The notes under the pieces were generated by a model. It saw nothing but the letters and a program-made list of their open reading frames with translations. It ran no database searches and was not told where the DNA came from. A program made the translations under genes and the position numbers. Shown here piece by piece: positions 1-6,784 of a stretch of DNA of 13,469 bases (the first letter of the stretch is position 1; each line of letters opens with the position of its first letter). The stretch covers positions 1 to 13,469 of the forward strand of contig CASEPH010000060.1 in the NCBI GenBank assembly GCA_949289625.1, read 5' to 3'. This stretch comes from an uncultured Clostridia bacterium (lineage in GTDB: Bacteria > Bacillota_A > Clostridia > Oscillospirales > Oscillospiraceae).

Positions 1-31
1 GTCTCGTGAATGCATGATCCATTATTCCAAT

Positions 32-60
32 TATATATTAAATCAACAAAAAAATGTCAA
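32..60 (-). promoter_or_regulatory. Sigma-A-type promoter reading out of the window
   Basis: On the minus strand a perfect TTGACA (55-60) is followed after 17 bases by TATATA (32-37); an overlapping TATAAT sits at 30-35 with a 19-base spacer. Transcription would start about base 25 and leave the window at base 1. No ribosome binding site or convincing start codon is visible in the bases left, so the gene or RNA it drives cannot be named. Confidence 0.6.
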
Positions 61-79
61 CTCATACCAATGAAATAAC

Positions 80-111
80 AACCCGCAGGATTAAAAGCAA
101 TCCTGCGGGTT
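80..111 (-). terminator. Intrinsic terminator of the tRNA-Ala gene
   Basis: A perfect 13-bp inverted repeat (80-92 with 99-111) has a 6-base loop. It begins immediately after the CCA end of the tRNA and is followed on the minus strand by a T-rich stretch. The position and the GC-rich stem base fit a rho-independent terminator for the tRNA transcript. Confidence 0.8.
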
Positions 112-187
<76 letters not shown>

Positions 188-240
188 AAATATTTAGTTA
201 TTCAATCGGTTTGTTTGTACCGGTGAAACTGACGGTGTTT

Positions 241-268
241 ATTATATCATCTTATTTTAATTTGTCAA
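241..268 (-). promoter_or_regulatory. Promoter of tRNA-Ala
   Basis: TTGACA (263-268) and TATAAT (241-246) on the minus strand are both perfect consensus and are separated by 16 bases. Predicted initiation near 234 leaves a leader of about 46 bases before the tRNA. The rest of 188-321 is AT-rich and holds no gene. Confidence 0.85.
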
Positions 269-321
269 GAGATTTTTATAATTTATTGCTACTTTTTTTG
301 CTTTTCTGCGATTGCCCTCAA

Positions 322-359
322 AAAGTGCTCCCACCCAAACGAATGGATGGGAGCACTTT
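322..359 (-). terminator. Terminator of the glnA-ANTAR operon
   Basis: A perfect 12-bp stem (AAAGTGCTCCCA, 322-333, with 348-359) begins one base after the stop codon of the ANTAR gene. On the minus strand the stem ends in a run of T residues. The 14-base loop can partly close by extra C-G pairs. Confidence 0.85.
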
Positions 360-360
360 A

Positions 361-897
361 TTATAGAATCAATTGGCCATCCAAAATTTTTTCTGCGGTC
401 TGCACCAGCTTTGCGCCAGTATCCATACTGTATTTTTGCAAAAAACGATGGGCCTGCTGCTCTGTCATGCGGTTACGGGCCATCAGCAGCTCCTTGGCCT
501 TTTGAATCAGCAGTTGATCTTCCTGTGAACGGATTGGAATAGATGACAGGCTTTCCCTCCGCTGCGCAAGGAGCATTTGTACCGAGTCCACAACTTCAGA
601 TCGGACAGCCGGCGCTTGTAGCCGAACGATCCCTTCCCTACAGAACTCCAACTGCATCTGCGTTGCCAACAGCACAACAGAAAAACTGTCAGGCAAACAT
701 TCAAATAATTGTTCCGCCGTCATGTCCCATAGCTTATAACCGCAAAGCACCACACCGTTTTCCAGTCTGTCACACCAGCGCAGGATCTCAGCACCACTGG
801 CGCAGGCGGCAGCCACATGGATTCCGGCTGATTCCAAGATTTCAGTCATACGCTGTCGGGTCTTTTCTCCTGCAAATGCAACCAGCATACGGCTCAT
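361..897 (-). CDS. ANTAR-domain regulator, NitR-like, with degenerate receiver
   Basis: A 178-residue protein with an N-terminal receiver-like fold (about 1-110) and a C-terminal ANTAR domain (about 123-173). ANTAR domains bind RNA and act as antiterminators, usually by stabilising paired six-base-loop hairpins. The helical ANTAR pattern is visible from LIQKAKELLMARNRMTEQQA onward. The receiver lacks its chemistry: there is no acidic pair after the first strand (LVAFAGEK), the phosphoacceptor Asp is Gly53 (LCGYKLWDM), and the usual K-P is Q-A (about 94-95). Phosphorylation control is therefore unlikely (inference). Start: ATG preceded by AGGAGAGGGG at 907-916. The gene lies 44 bases downstream of glnA with a shared terminator behind it, so it is probably cotranscribed. 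A glnA-nitR pairing of this kind is known in solventogenic clostridia, which suggests control of nitrogen-assimilation transcripts. Confidence 0.88.
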   Translation of the reverse strand: MSRMLVAFAGEKTRQRMTEILESAGIHVAAACASGAEILRWCDRLENGVVLCGYKLWDMTAEQLFECLPDSFSVVLLATQMQLEFCREGIVRLQAPAVRSEVVDSVQMLLAQRRESLSSIPIRSQEDQLLIQKAKELLMARNRMTEQQAHRFLQKYSMDTGAKLVQTAEKILDGQLIL

Positions 898-941
898 GAC
901 TATCAGCCCCTCTCCTGCCCTGGAATACGGTTAACATGCCA

Positions 942-2273
942 TCAGTATCGAACCAGATAACGATCCAGTTCCCATTGGCTCACGCTGGTTCGGTATTCGT
1001 CCCACTCCCGTTTCTTTCCCAGGAGATATGCTTCACTGGAATGCTCTCCCAATGTAGCCAGAACCAGCGGATCCTGTTCCATGGCGTCAATGGCCTGCTT
1101 TAAATCCGCCGGCAGACTCTTGACGCCGGAGGCTTCTCGTTCTGCGCTATCCATGGCAAAAATATTATCCTTAATCTGCTCCGGTGGGACAAGGCCCCGC
1201 TTAATGCCGTCCATTCCCGCGGCAAGGCAAACCGCCAATGCCAAATAGGGATTGCAGGCAGGATCTGGGCAGCGAAGCTCCACCCGGGTAGAATTGCCTC
1301 TGGCTGAAGGAATCCGGATCAGAGCGGAACGGTTACTGGCAGACCAGGCCACATAGCAGGGTGCCTCGTAACCGGGAACCAACCGCTTATAGCTGTTTAC
1401 CAACGGGTTAAGCACTGCCGCCATACCCGGCACATGTTCCATCAAACCGGCAATAAAGCTGTACGCCGTCTTACTCAGCCCCAGCGGATCCGTTTCATCA
1501 TAAAAGGCGTTTTTCCCATTTTTGAACAAGCTCATATTGATATGCATACCAGAACCGTTGATGCCATGGATGGGCTTTGGCATAAAGGTGGCGTGTAGGC
1601 CGTTTTTGGCTGCGTAGGTTTTTACCGTAAGCTTCAGCGTTTCAATACGATCCGCCGCCGTCATGGCATCGGCGTATTTAAAGTCAATCTCATGCTGTCC
1701 CACAGCGACCTCGTGGTGGCTGGCCTCGATTTCAAAGCCCATGGATTCCAAAGCCAAGCACACGTCCCGCCGGACCGTTTCCCCGTGATCCAAAGGACTC
1801 ATATCAAAGTAGCCCGCTGCATCATGAGGCTTCATGGTGGCTACGCCTCGTTCATCGGTCTCAAAAAGGAAGAATTCACATTCCGGCCCCACATTGAAGG
1901 TATAGCCCAAAGCAGCTGCATCATCCACCGCTCGCTGTAATACGTTTCTGGGATCACCCACAAAAGGCGTGCCGTCCGGATTGTAAACGGAGCAGATCAT
2001 TCTTGCAACTTTACCATTCATGGGCCGCCAGGGCATAATGCAGAAGGAATCCAGATCCGGGCGCAGATATTGATCGGACTCATTGATGCGTACAAATCCC
2101 TCAATGGAGCTACCATCGATCATAACCTGGTTGTCGAGAACCTTCTCGATCTGAGAAGCCGTCACCGCCACATTCTTGAGCATTCCAAAGATATCGGAAA
2201 ATTGGAGGCGGATAAATTTGACGTTCTCTTCTTCCACCATACGGATAATATCGTCTCTGGTATACTTGGGCAT
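942..2273 (-). CDS. glnA: Glutamine synthetase, type I alpha
   Basis: Cytoplasmic enzyme making glutamine from glutamate, ammonia and ATP; 443 residues, the usual size of the GSI-alpha dodecamer subunit. Visible signatures are DGSSIEGF (53-60), metal ligands in GPECEFF (E131, E133), SHHE (E188), QHEID, the ammonia/metal motif GSGMHINMS with H244, the flap region VPGYEAP (E303), [14 protein letters not shown] (313-326) and the closing [10 protein letters not shown]. The adenylylation-site loop of the beta type is absent, so control is probably feedback and transcriptional. Arg62 sits at the position tied to glutamine feedback inhibition in Bacillus GS. Start chosen: the ATG at 2273, seven bases after AAGGAGGT (2281-2288); an upstream in-frame extension of 19 codons would cross this site and is rejected. 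First gene of a unit with the ANTAR regulator, with a strong promoter at 2333-2361. Confidence 0.97.
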   Translation of the reverse strand: MPKYTRDDIIRMVEEENVKFIRLQFSDIFGMLKNVAVTASQIEKVLDNQVMIDGSSIEGFVRINESDQYLRPDLDSFCIMPWRPMNGKVARMICSVYNPDGTPFVGDPRNVLQRAVDDAAALGYTFNVGPECEFFLFETDERGVATMKPHDAAGYFDMSPLDHGETVRRDVCLALESMGFEIEASHHEVAVGQHEIDFKYADAMTAADRIETLKLTVKTYAAKNGLHATFMPKPIHGINGSGMHINMSLFKNGKNAFYDETDPLGLSKTAYSFIAGLMEHVPGMAAVLNPLVNSYKRLVPGYEAPCYVAWSASNRSALIRIPSARGNSTRVELRCPDPACNPYLALAVCLAAGMDGIKRGLVPPEQIKDNIFAMDSAEREASGVKSLPADLKQAIDAMEQDPLVLATLGEHSSEAYLLGKKREWDEYRTSVSQWELDRYLVRY

Positions 2274-2332
2274 ACGAATTACCTCCTTATCAGCTGCGGT
2301 TCCGATCTCTTTGACCATCCCCGATTGCACTT

Positions 2333-2361
2333 ATTATAGCCGAACATTCGGATACTGTCAA
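2333..2361 (-). promoter_or_regulatory. glnA promoter
   Basis: Perfect TTGACA (2356-2361), a 17-base spacer and perfect TATAAT (2333-2338) on the minus strand. Start of transcription is expected near 2326, giving a leader of about 53 bases. A promoter this strong for a nitrogen gene suggests that control is by repression; the spacer dyad at 2340-2351 is the obvious candidate site. Confidence 0.9.
2340..2351. promoter_or_regulatory. 12-bp dyad in the glnA promoter spacer, candidate operator
   Basis: CCGAA-CA-TTCGG has perfect 5-bp arms around a 2-base centre and lies entirely between the -35 and -10 elements. On the plus strand it contains CCGAACATT, resembling the PurBox core (CCGAACWWT) of Bacillus PurR. 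It is not a GlnR box (TGTNA-N7-TNACA). The binding protein is unknown. Confidence 0.45.
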
Positions 2362-2410
2362 CAGCAAAATGATGCATAAATTATTTTTCTTGCATTATTT
2401 TATAGCATTT

Positions 2411-2460
2411 AATAAAAATTTAGAGATATTATCGCATTATATGCAACAATATCTCTAAAT
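2411..2460 (-). terminator. purF terminator
   Basis: A perfect 13-bp stem (2418-2430 with 2448-2460) starts just after the purF stop codon. The 17-base loop contains a small nested stem (GCAT 2434-2437 with ATGC 2441-2444). On the minus strand the stem runs into TTTTTATT (2411-2418). It separates purF from the glnA promoter. Confidence 0.88.
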
Positions 2461-2463
2461 ATT

Positions 2464-3873
2464 TCATTTTGCCTGATTCTCGCAGTTGACGCATACCGGA
2501 TACTCTCCGGTAAAGCACCCTTTGCAAAAACTGCCTGTGATCTTGGGTACAAGAAGATGCAGACTATTCACATCCAGATAGGCCAAAGAATCTGCGCCAA
2601 TATGGCGGCGAATACCGTCCAGATCCATATTGCAGGCGATCAAATGCTCCTTATCCGGTACATCCGTACCAAAGTAACAAGGTGAAATGAACGGCGGTGC
2701 GGAAATGCGCACATGGACCTCCTTTGCACCTGCCTCCCGCAAGAGGTTGGTAATCAGGTTGGAGGTAGTGCCTCGGACAATGGAATCATCAATCATCACC
2801 ACCCGCTTGCCGTTGATCTGGCTGCGCATGGGTGACAGCTTCAACTTGACTGCGGTCTCTCGTGAGGACTGTTCCGGCTTGATAAAGGTTCTACCAATAT
2901 ACCGGTTTTTCAAAAACCCTTCTGCCACCGGAATTCCGGATTCCTGTGCATAGCCCAGCGCCGCATCCAAACCAGAATCCGGTACGCCGATGACTACATC
3001 CGCATCCACAGGGCTCTGTCGTGCCAGTAGCCGTCCCGCCTCTAACCGGGATTCATGGACCCCTTGACCGCCAATGACGCTATCAGGCCGCGCAAAATAG
3101 ATATATTCAAAAATGCAGATATTGCTCTTTCCGGAGCAGTTTTCCCGAATGGAGCGAAGTTCCCCATCCTCAATGACAACGACCTCCCCTGGCTCCACAT
3201 CCCGCAGGAAATGCGCCCCTACACCATCCAAGGCGCAGGTTTCAGAGGCAAAGACCCAAGCGTCTCCACGACGTCCGATACAAAGTGGTCGGAAGCCCCA
3301 GGGATCCCGAGCTGCGATCAGCTTTCTGCCGCTCATGACGATCAAGCTGTAGGCCCCTACCAGCTTTTTCATAACGCCCACTACGGCATCCTCGATGGAC
3401 CCGCAGCTCAGACGCTGCCGGGCAATGCCATAGGCAATGACCTCCGTATCAGCAGTGGTCTGGAAAATGGATCCCGTCAATTCGAACTGATATTTCAGTT
3501 CTGCGGCGTTCACCAAATTTCCGTTGTGGACCAGGGCCAGATTATTTTTGATATAACTGAGGGTCAGCGGCTGGGCATTTTCTCGTTTGGAGCCGCCTGC
3601 GGTGGAGTAGCGCACATGGCCCACCGCCATGGTCCCCCCCAGCTCATCCAGCTTTTCCTCGGAAAACACATCTCCCACCATGCCCATATCTTTATAGCAG
3701 GTGATGTCTCGGTCATTGTTGGCCGCAATACCGCAGGACTCCTGCCCACGGTGCTGCAGTGCGTAGAGGCCATAGTAGGTATCTCTGGCGCAATCCCCTG
3801 CCGGATTGTAAATGCCAAACACACCGCATTCCTCGTGGACGCCCCAAAAGTCTTCAAAGTCAAAACAGCCCAT
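2464..3873 (-). CDS. purF: Amidophosphoribosyltransferase
   Basis: Catalyses the first committed step of purine synthesis, PRPP plus glutamine to 5-phosphoribosylamine; 469 residues. The N-terminal Ntn-hydrolase glutaminase has its nucleophile at Cys16 in EECGVFGIY, implying removal of a 15-residue propeptide. The phosphoribosyltransferase half carries the PRPP loop VVMIDDSIVRGTTS (about 358-371). Cys253, Cys399, Cys450 and Cys453 match the 4Fe-4S ligand spacing of the Bacillus-type enzyme, so the protein is probably oxygen sensitive. Two further cysteines (461, 464) follow near the C-terminus. Start: ATG at 3873, seven bases after GGGAGG (3881-3886); the adjacent TTG at 3876 is less likely. 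The gene stands alone between its own promoter and terminator, rather than inside a pur operon. No PurR box or purine riboswitch is seen in the short leader. Confidence 0.97.
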   Translation of the reverse strand: MGCFDFEDFWGVHEECGVFGIYNPAGDCARDTYYGLYALQHRGQESCGIAANNDRDITCYKDMGMVGDVFSEEKLDELGGTMAVGHVRYSTAGGSKRENAQPLTLSYIKNNLALVHNGNLVNAAELKYQFELTGSIFQTTADTEVIAYGIARQRLSCGSIEDAVVGVMKKLVGAYSLIVMSGRKLIAARDPWGFRPLCIGRRGDAWVFASETCALDGVGAHFLRDVEPGEVVVIEDGELRSIRENCSGKSNICIFEYIYFARPDSVIGGQGVHESRLEAGRLLARQSPVDADVVIGVPDSGLDAALGYAQESGIPVAEGFLKNRYIGRTFIKPEQSSRETAVKLKLSPMRSQINGKRVVMIDDSIVRGTTSNLITNLLREAGAKEVHVRISAPPFISPCYFGTDVPDKEHLIACNMDLDGIRRHIGADSLAYLDVNSLHLLVPKITGSFCKGCFTGEYPVCVNCENQAK

Positions 3874-3913
3874 CAAACATCCTCCCGAATCCTTCTACAA
3901 AACTTGACGTTTT

Positions 3914-3942
3914 ATTATATCACGCCGCATCCTCAAAGGCAA
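3914..3942 (-). promoter_or_regulatory. purF promoter
   Basis: On the minus strand TTGCCT (3937-3942), a 17-base spacer and a perfect TATAAT (3914-3919) preceded by TGA. Transcription would start near 3907, about 34 bases before the purF start. The -35 element overlaps the small inverted repeat at 3935-3953. Confidence 0.7.
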
Positions 3943-3953
3943 TAGTGGCCTTT
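3935..3953 (-). repeat. Small inverted repeat between the GNAT gene and purF
   Basis: AAAGGC (3935-3940) and GCCTTT (3948-3953) can form a 6-bp stem with a 7-base loop, 25 bases after the GNAT stop codon. There is no T run after it on the minus strand, so it is at best a weak terminator. Its overlap with the purF -35 also allows a regulatory role. Function undecided. Confidence 0.35.
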
Positions 3954-3978
3954 CCTTCAGCGCTTTTGCTTCATCATC

Positions 3979-4728
3979 TTATTCCATAATAGGCTTCGCT
4001 GTCAGCTCCACCCATGCAGGACGGAAGCCACATCGGATGGCGTTCCGCACAGAAGGAATATTGCTCCAGGCCGCACAGTAAAAGGGCACTTTTCCCCGTT
4101 CCAGAATTTCGATCGCCAATCGGCTGGTCAGGGCAGCTGCAATTCCCTGCCTCCGATATTCCGGCAGAACGTCGATACCGATTTGCCACATCTCCTGACA
4201 GTCCGCCGACGCTCCGGCCAAACCAATTAGTTTTTCTCCATCATAGGCGCCCACAGCCAAAACATCCAGATGCTTCCGCTTTTCACAAAGTGCATTGCTC
4301 CACTGCCCTAAATACAGATCCGAAAAATCCTTTGGCTCCAGGAGGCGTAGTGGATACGCACATGGAAAAGGCTGCACAACCGTCACATCCGGTAAAAAAT
4401 ACTCTGCCATATGTCGGGTTCTCAGCCCGAGTGGCCGGAGTCCTTCATCAAGAACATGAATAGCCGGCGTTTCATAACAGTATTCCGGTGAAAACCGATG
4501 CAGGAAATTCCGCACCACCGGTTCTGCTTCTTCGCTGACAGAAGCAACAATATTTCCACCGTAGTATACCAGGTTGCACGCAAAGGGCAAGACCAGGTAT
4601 CGCCTTGCCTTCGGATTCTCTCTGGAGCGAACAATACAAGGCGCTCCACAGAAAAAGTCCTCTGAACGGCAACATAAATCCTCTGCAGACTGCTCTAGCG
4701 CAATATTCAAAATATCCCGATTGTCCAT
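3979..4728 (-). CDS. GNAT family N-acetyltransferase
   Basis: A 249-residue protein with a C-terminal GNAT acetyl-CoA binding domain. The key motif is DVLPEYRRQGIAAALTSRL, with RRQGIA at about 192-197 holding the pyrophosphate of CoA, followed by a YCAAWSNIPSVRNAIRCGF segment typical of the last GNAT strands and helix. The N-terminal 110 residues are a less conserved extension. The opening MDNRDILNIALEQSAEDL is familiar from uncharacterised clostridial acetyltransferases. The substrate is not recognisable. Start: ATG at 4728, six bases after GGAG (4735-4738); the six codons upstream would place the start before this site. The gene begins 14 bases after the CLC gene ends, so it is the last member of that unit. 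No strong terminator follows. Confidence 0.85.
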   Translation of the reverse strand: MDNRDILNIALEQSAEDLCCRSEDFFCGAPCIVRSRENPKARRYLVLPFACNLVYYGGNIVASVSEEAEPVVRNFLHRFSPEYCYETPAIHVLDEGLRPLGLRTRHMAEYFLPDVTVVQPFPCAYPLRLLEPKDFSDLYLGQWSNALCEKRKHLDVLAVGAYDGEKLIGLAGASADCQEMWQIGIDVLPEYRRQGIAAALTSRLAIEILERGKVPFYCAAWSNIPSVRNAIRCGFRPAWVELTAKPIME

Positions 4729-4742
4729 AAGTATCTCCAATC

Positions 4743-6044
4743 TCAATGGGTTTCGCGATTCACAAATTCAGGTCTCAGCTTAGAATAGACGATTTTTTGG
4801 GCATGATACAGGCCGCTATAGCCGGAGAGCATATAGCTCACCGCAATGGTCAGGGCATAAAGTGGAAGTCCCTCTCCCCCAAACAGCTCATATGCCAAAA
4901 GGATGGAGGTCAGGGGGCAATTCGTGACGCCGCAGAACACCGCTACCAGCCCCACAGCCGCAGAAAAGGAAGCAGGCAATCCCAGCAGCGCCCCATAAAA
5001 GCAGCCAAATGTAGCGCCGCAGAAAAAGGCAGGCACAATTTCACCGCCCTTGAATCCGGCGGCCAGAGTCAATGCAGTAAACAGGATTTTAAGAACAAAG
5101 GCTTCCGGTCTGGCTTCCCCGTCCAGCGCGTTTTGAATGATGCCCACGCCTGCCCCATTGTAGTCCCGTCCCAGCAGCAGACTCAAGCCCACCACCAGGA
5201 CACCGCCCAGCAGTACTCGAAGATAGGGATTCTCCGTAATTTTTCCATAGACCTTGGGCGCCAGATGCATCAAGCCACAAAACAGGATGGAGACCAGTGC
5301 ACAGAGGATTCCCAATCCAACCAGCTGCAGCAGCACCAGCGGCCCCAGTTCCGGCACACCGGATACCACAAAGGCAGTCGGCGCGATTCCCATGGCCACT
5401 GCTACTCCCTGGGCAATCAGTGCCGAGAGAATGCAGGGTACAATGGCGGAATAGTACATCACACCTACGCTGACCACCTCCATGGACATCACCGCCGCTG
5501 CCAGCGGTGTTCCAAACAGCGCGGAAAAGCCGGCAGCCATACCGCACATGGTAATGATCCGGTCGTCCTTTTCATCCAAATGCAGCAGCCGTCCAATAAA
5601 ATTGGACATGGAGCCGCCCAATTGCAATGCGGCCCCCTCTCGGCCTGCGCTTCCACCGGTGAGATGGGTCAGAACGGTGCTGAAAAAAATCAAGGGCGCG
5701 GTACGGATCCGCAGAATTCTTCCCTCTCGCACTGCTCCAATGATGTACTCCGTTCCTTTATCGTCGCTCATGCCTGTGATCCGGTAGGCAAAAACGATCA
5801 AAAGGCCCGCCAGTGGCAGCAGAAATAGAACCCATCCGTGACCTTCCCGGAAACTGGTTCCCCAGTTGATGGCTTTGTGGAACAGGGCTCCGGCCACACC
5901 TACGGTAAGTCCCACCACAAGGGCAAACAGGAGCCATTTTGCCAATGTCAGCCCATAGGCATTCCAGTGTCTAAGCTTTTCTTTTAAGAAAGCCGCAAGC
6001 TGTTTATTGTTTTCCTCGATCTTCATATCTTCCCGCGAATTCAC
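4743..6044 (-). CDS. CLC-family anion channel/transporter, CLC-F-like motifs
   Basis: A 433-residue integral membrane protein with many hydrophobic segments. The CLC core motif is GGSAGREGAALQLGGS with the gating glutamate at about Glu136 (GREG 134-137). The second half carries GFKGGEIVPAFFCGATFG (GGEIVP 333-338) and GVTNCPLTSILLAYELFGG. The classic GSGIP serine motif is not evident, and GREG followed by A-A-L-Q plus GGE-x-x-P resembles the fluoride/proton CLC-F branch more than chloride CLCs (from memory of the family, not tested). Start: I prefer the GTG at 6044, six bases after AGGAGG (6051-6056), placing it 41 bases inside grpB; the in-frame ATG at 6026 has a poorer site. Longer frames toward 6251 are only grpB read out of frame. 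It is the middle gene of a three-gene unit. No fluoride riboswitch lies upstream. Confidence 0.9.
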   Translation of the reverse strand: MNSREDMKIEENNKQLAAFLKEKLRHWNAYGLTLAKWLLFALVVGLTVGVAGALFHKAINWGTSFREGHGWVLFLLPLAGLLIVFAYRITGMSDDKGTEYIIGAVREGRILRIRTAPLIFFSTVLTHLTGGSAGREGAALQLGGSMSNFIGRLLHLDEKDDRIITMCGMAAGFSALFGTPLAAAVMSMEVVSVGVMYYSAIVPCILSALIAQGVAVAMGIAPTAFVVSGVPELGPLVLLQLVGLGILCALVSILFCGLMHLAPKVYGKITENPYLRVLLGGVLVVGLSLLLGRDYNGAGVGIIQNALDGEARPEAFVLKILFTALTLAAGFKGGEIVPAFFCGATFGCFYGALLGLPASFSAAVGLVAVFCGVTNCPLTSILLAYELFGGEGLPLYALTIAVSYMLSGYSGLYHAQKIVYSKLRPEFVNRETH

Positions 6045-6594
6045 GCTTCCCCTCCTGTGTATAGCGCTGTACAAAAGCTGTTTTCTGTCTCGTATAAGCA
6101 TCTCGGTCAAAGCGGTACTGCTCCGCCAACCCACGCTTGAGGGCTTCATAGGCGGAAGCAATCTCCGGATGAGCCAGGAGATAATCCCGAAAATACAATT
6201 CGTCGTGGTCACCCTGACGGCGAATATGAAGATGAAACACTTTTTGCCCAAATCCCTCCGGCGTATAGCCCCAGTTCAAGGATCTCCGCCAAGGTGAGGA
6301 CGACGATGACATACAGATCCAGCCGCTGTCAACCAGCTTTTGGACCAGTTCTTCCCCAGGGGCCTCCATTGGAAGTTCCATCAGCATATCCACAATCGGT
6401 TTGGCCCAAAGTCCTGGAACTGCTGTGCTGCCGATGTGATGCATGGAGAACGCAGTCACGGGCAGCAAGCTTTGTTCCACTTCCCGCTTTTTCTCCAAAT
6501 ACCACTGAGCATATTGTGAATTATAGGAAGACAGCTGAATGGGAAACAATCGCCACAGTTCCTCCAAAGTCATTTCCTCCAGCGGTTTTCCCAT
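6004..6594 (-). CDS. GrpB-like nucleotidyltransferase-fold protein
   Basis: A 196-residue cytoplasmic protein of the GrpB (UPF0157) family, a branch of the nucleotidyltransferase superfamily. The signature HHIGSTAVPGLWAKPIVDML (about 52-71) contains the GST nucleotide-binding turn and the conserved Asp69. Downstream, FHLHIRRQGDHDELYFRDYL and the Ala/Tyr/Lys-rich helix are usual in the family. Proposed links of GrpB proteins to CoA synthesis are not firm, so I give no specific substrate. Start: ATG at 6594, nine bases after GGAGG (6604-6608). First gene of a unit with the CLC and GNAT genes; its last 41 bases overlap the CLC start. The promoter is at 6631-6659. Confidence 0.88.
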   Translation of the reverse strand: MGKPLEEMTLEELWRLFPIQLSSYNSQYAQWYLEKKREVEQSLLPVTAFSMHHIGSTAVPGLWAKPIVDMLMELPMEAPGEELVQKLVDSGWICMSSSSSPWRRSLNWGYTPEGFGQKVFHLHIRRQGDHDELYFRDYLLAHPEIASAYEALKRGLAEQYRFDRDAYTRQKTAFVQRYTQEGKREFAGRYEDRGKQ

Positions 6595-6630
6595 AGCATT
6601 ACACCTCCAGCACAATCAATCGCTGTGTTC

Positions 6631-6659
6631 AGCATACCAAAACAGGGCAAAAAATACAA
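6631..6659 (-). promoter_or_regulatory. Promoter of the grpB-CLC-GNAT unit
   Basis: On the minus strand TTGTAT (6654-6659), a 17-base spacer and TATGCT (6631-6636) preceded by TGG, giving an extended -10 (TGGTATGCT). Each hexamer matches four of six consensus bases. The leader would be about 30 bases to the ATG at 6594. Confidence 0.6.
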
Positions 6660-6681
6660 GCCAGGTTTTTCTAAGGATTTC

Positions 6682-6701
6682 ACAATCATTGAAATGATTG
6701 T
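6682..6701. promoter_or_regulatory. 20-bp palindrome upstream of the grpB promoter, candidate operator
   Basis: ACAATCATT and AATGATTGT are perfect 9-bp arms around a GA centre. An overlapping smaller dyad, ATTTCA (6677-6682) with TGAAAT (6690-6695), shares the centre region. The site ends 22 bases upstream of the -35 element, a typical activator position. It does not match the Fur, Zur, PerR or FNR consensus well, and it lacks a T run or GC-rich stem for a terminator. Confidence 0.45.
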
Positions 6702-6730
6702 AACCTTTTATGCATTTCCGTCCAGGCAAT

Positions 6731-6764
6731 AAAAGCTCCCGGTTTTCCAGCCTAGAAAACCGGG
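6731..6764 (-). terminator. Terminator of the Asp23 gene
   Basis: A perfect 10-bp stem (CCCGGTTTTC 6738-6747 with GAAAACCGGG 6755-6764) has a 7-base loop. On the minus strand it is followed by GAGCTTTTATT. It is the second of two hairpins behind the Asp23 gene and the one with a T-rich tail. Confidence 0.8.
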
Positions 6765-6784
6765 ATAAAAGGCAGACGCACAGC

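Noticed and set aside
2274..2326. ANTAR-type paired hexaloop hairpins in the glnA leader
   Set aside because: The leader of about 53 bases holds only very weak stems and no terminator overlapping them, so it gives no support for antitermination there.
2305..2326. GGGGATGG in the glnA leader as the start of a fluoride riboswitch
   Set aside because: The rest of the riboswitch fold (UCGCC and AUAAAC segments) is missing, and the gene downstream is glnA.
3055..3945. Plus-strand open frame of 296 codons opposite purF
   Set aside because: No start signal or family resemblance; PurF on the other strand explains the coding pattern completely.
4746..5828. Long open frame on the plus strand, 360 codons, opposite the CLC gene
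   Set aside because: Its product is rich in Gln, His, Ser and Arg with no recognisable fold, and the minus-strand frame encodes a clear CLC protein; it is an antisense shadow.
6045..6251. Upstream extension of the CLC frame to 6251
   Set aside because: It lies within grpB and shows no CLC similarity; the GTG at 6044 has the AGGAGG site.
6595..6720. Fluoride riboswitch ahead of the grpB-CLC unit
   Set aside because: No GGNGAUGG-UCGCC pattern is present; only a promoter and a palindrome are seen.
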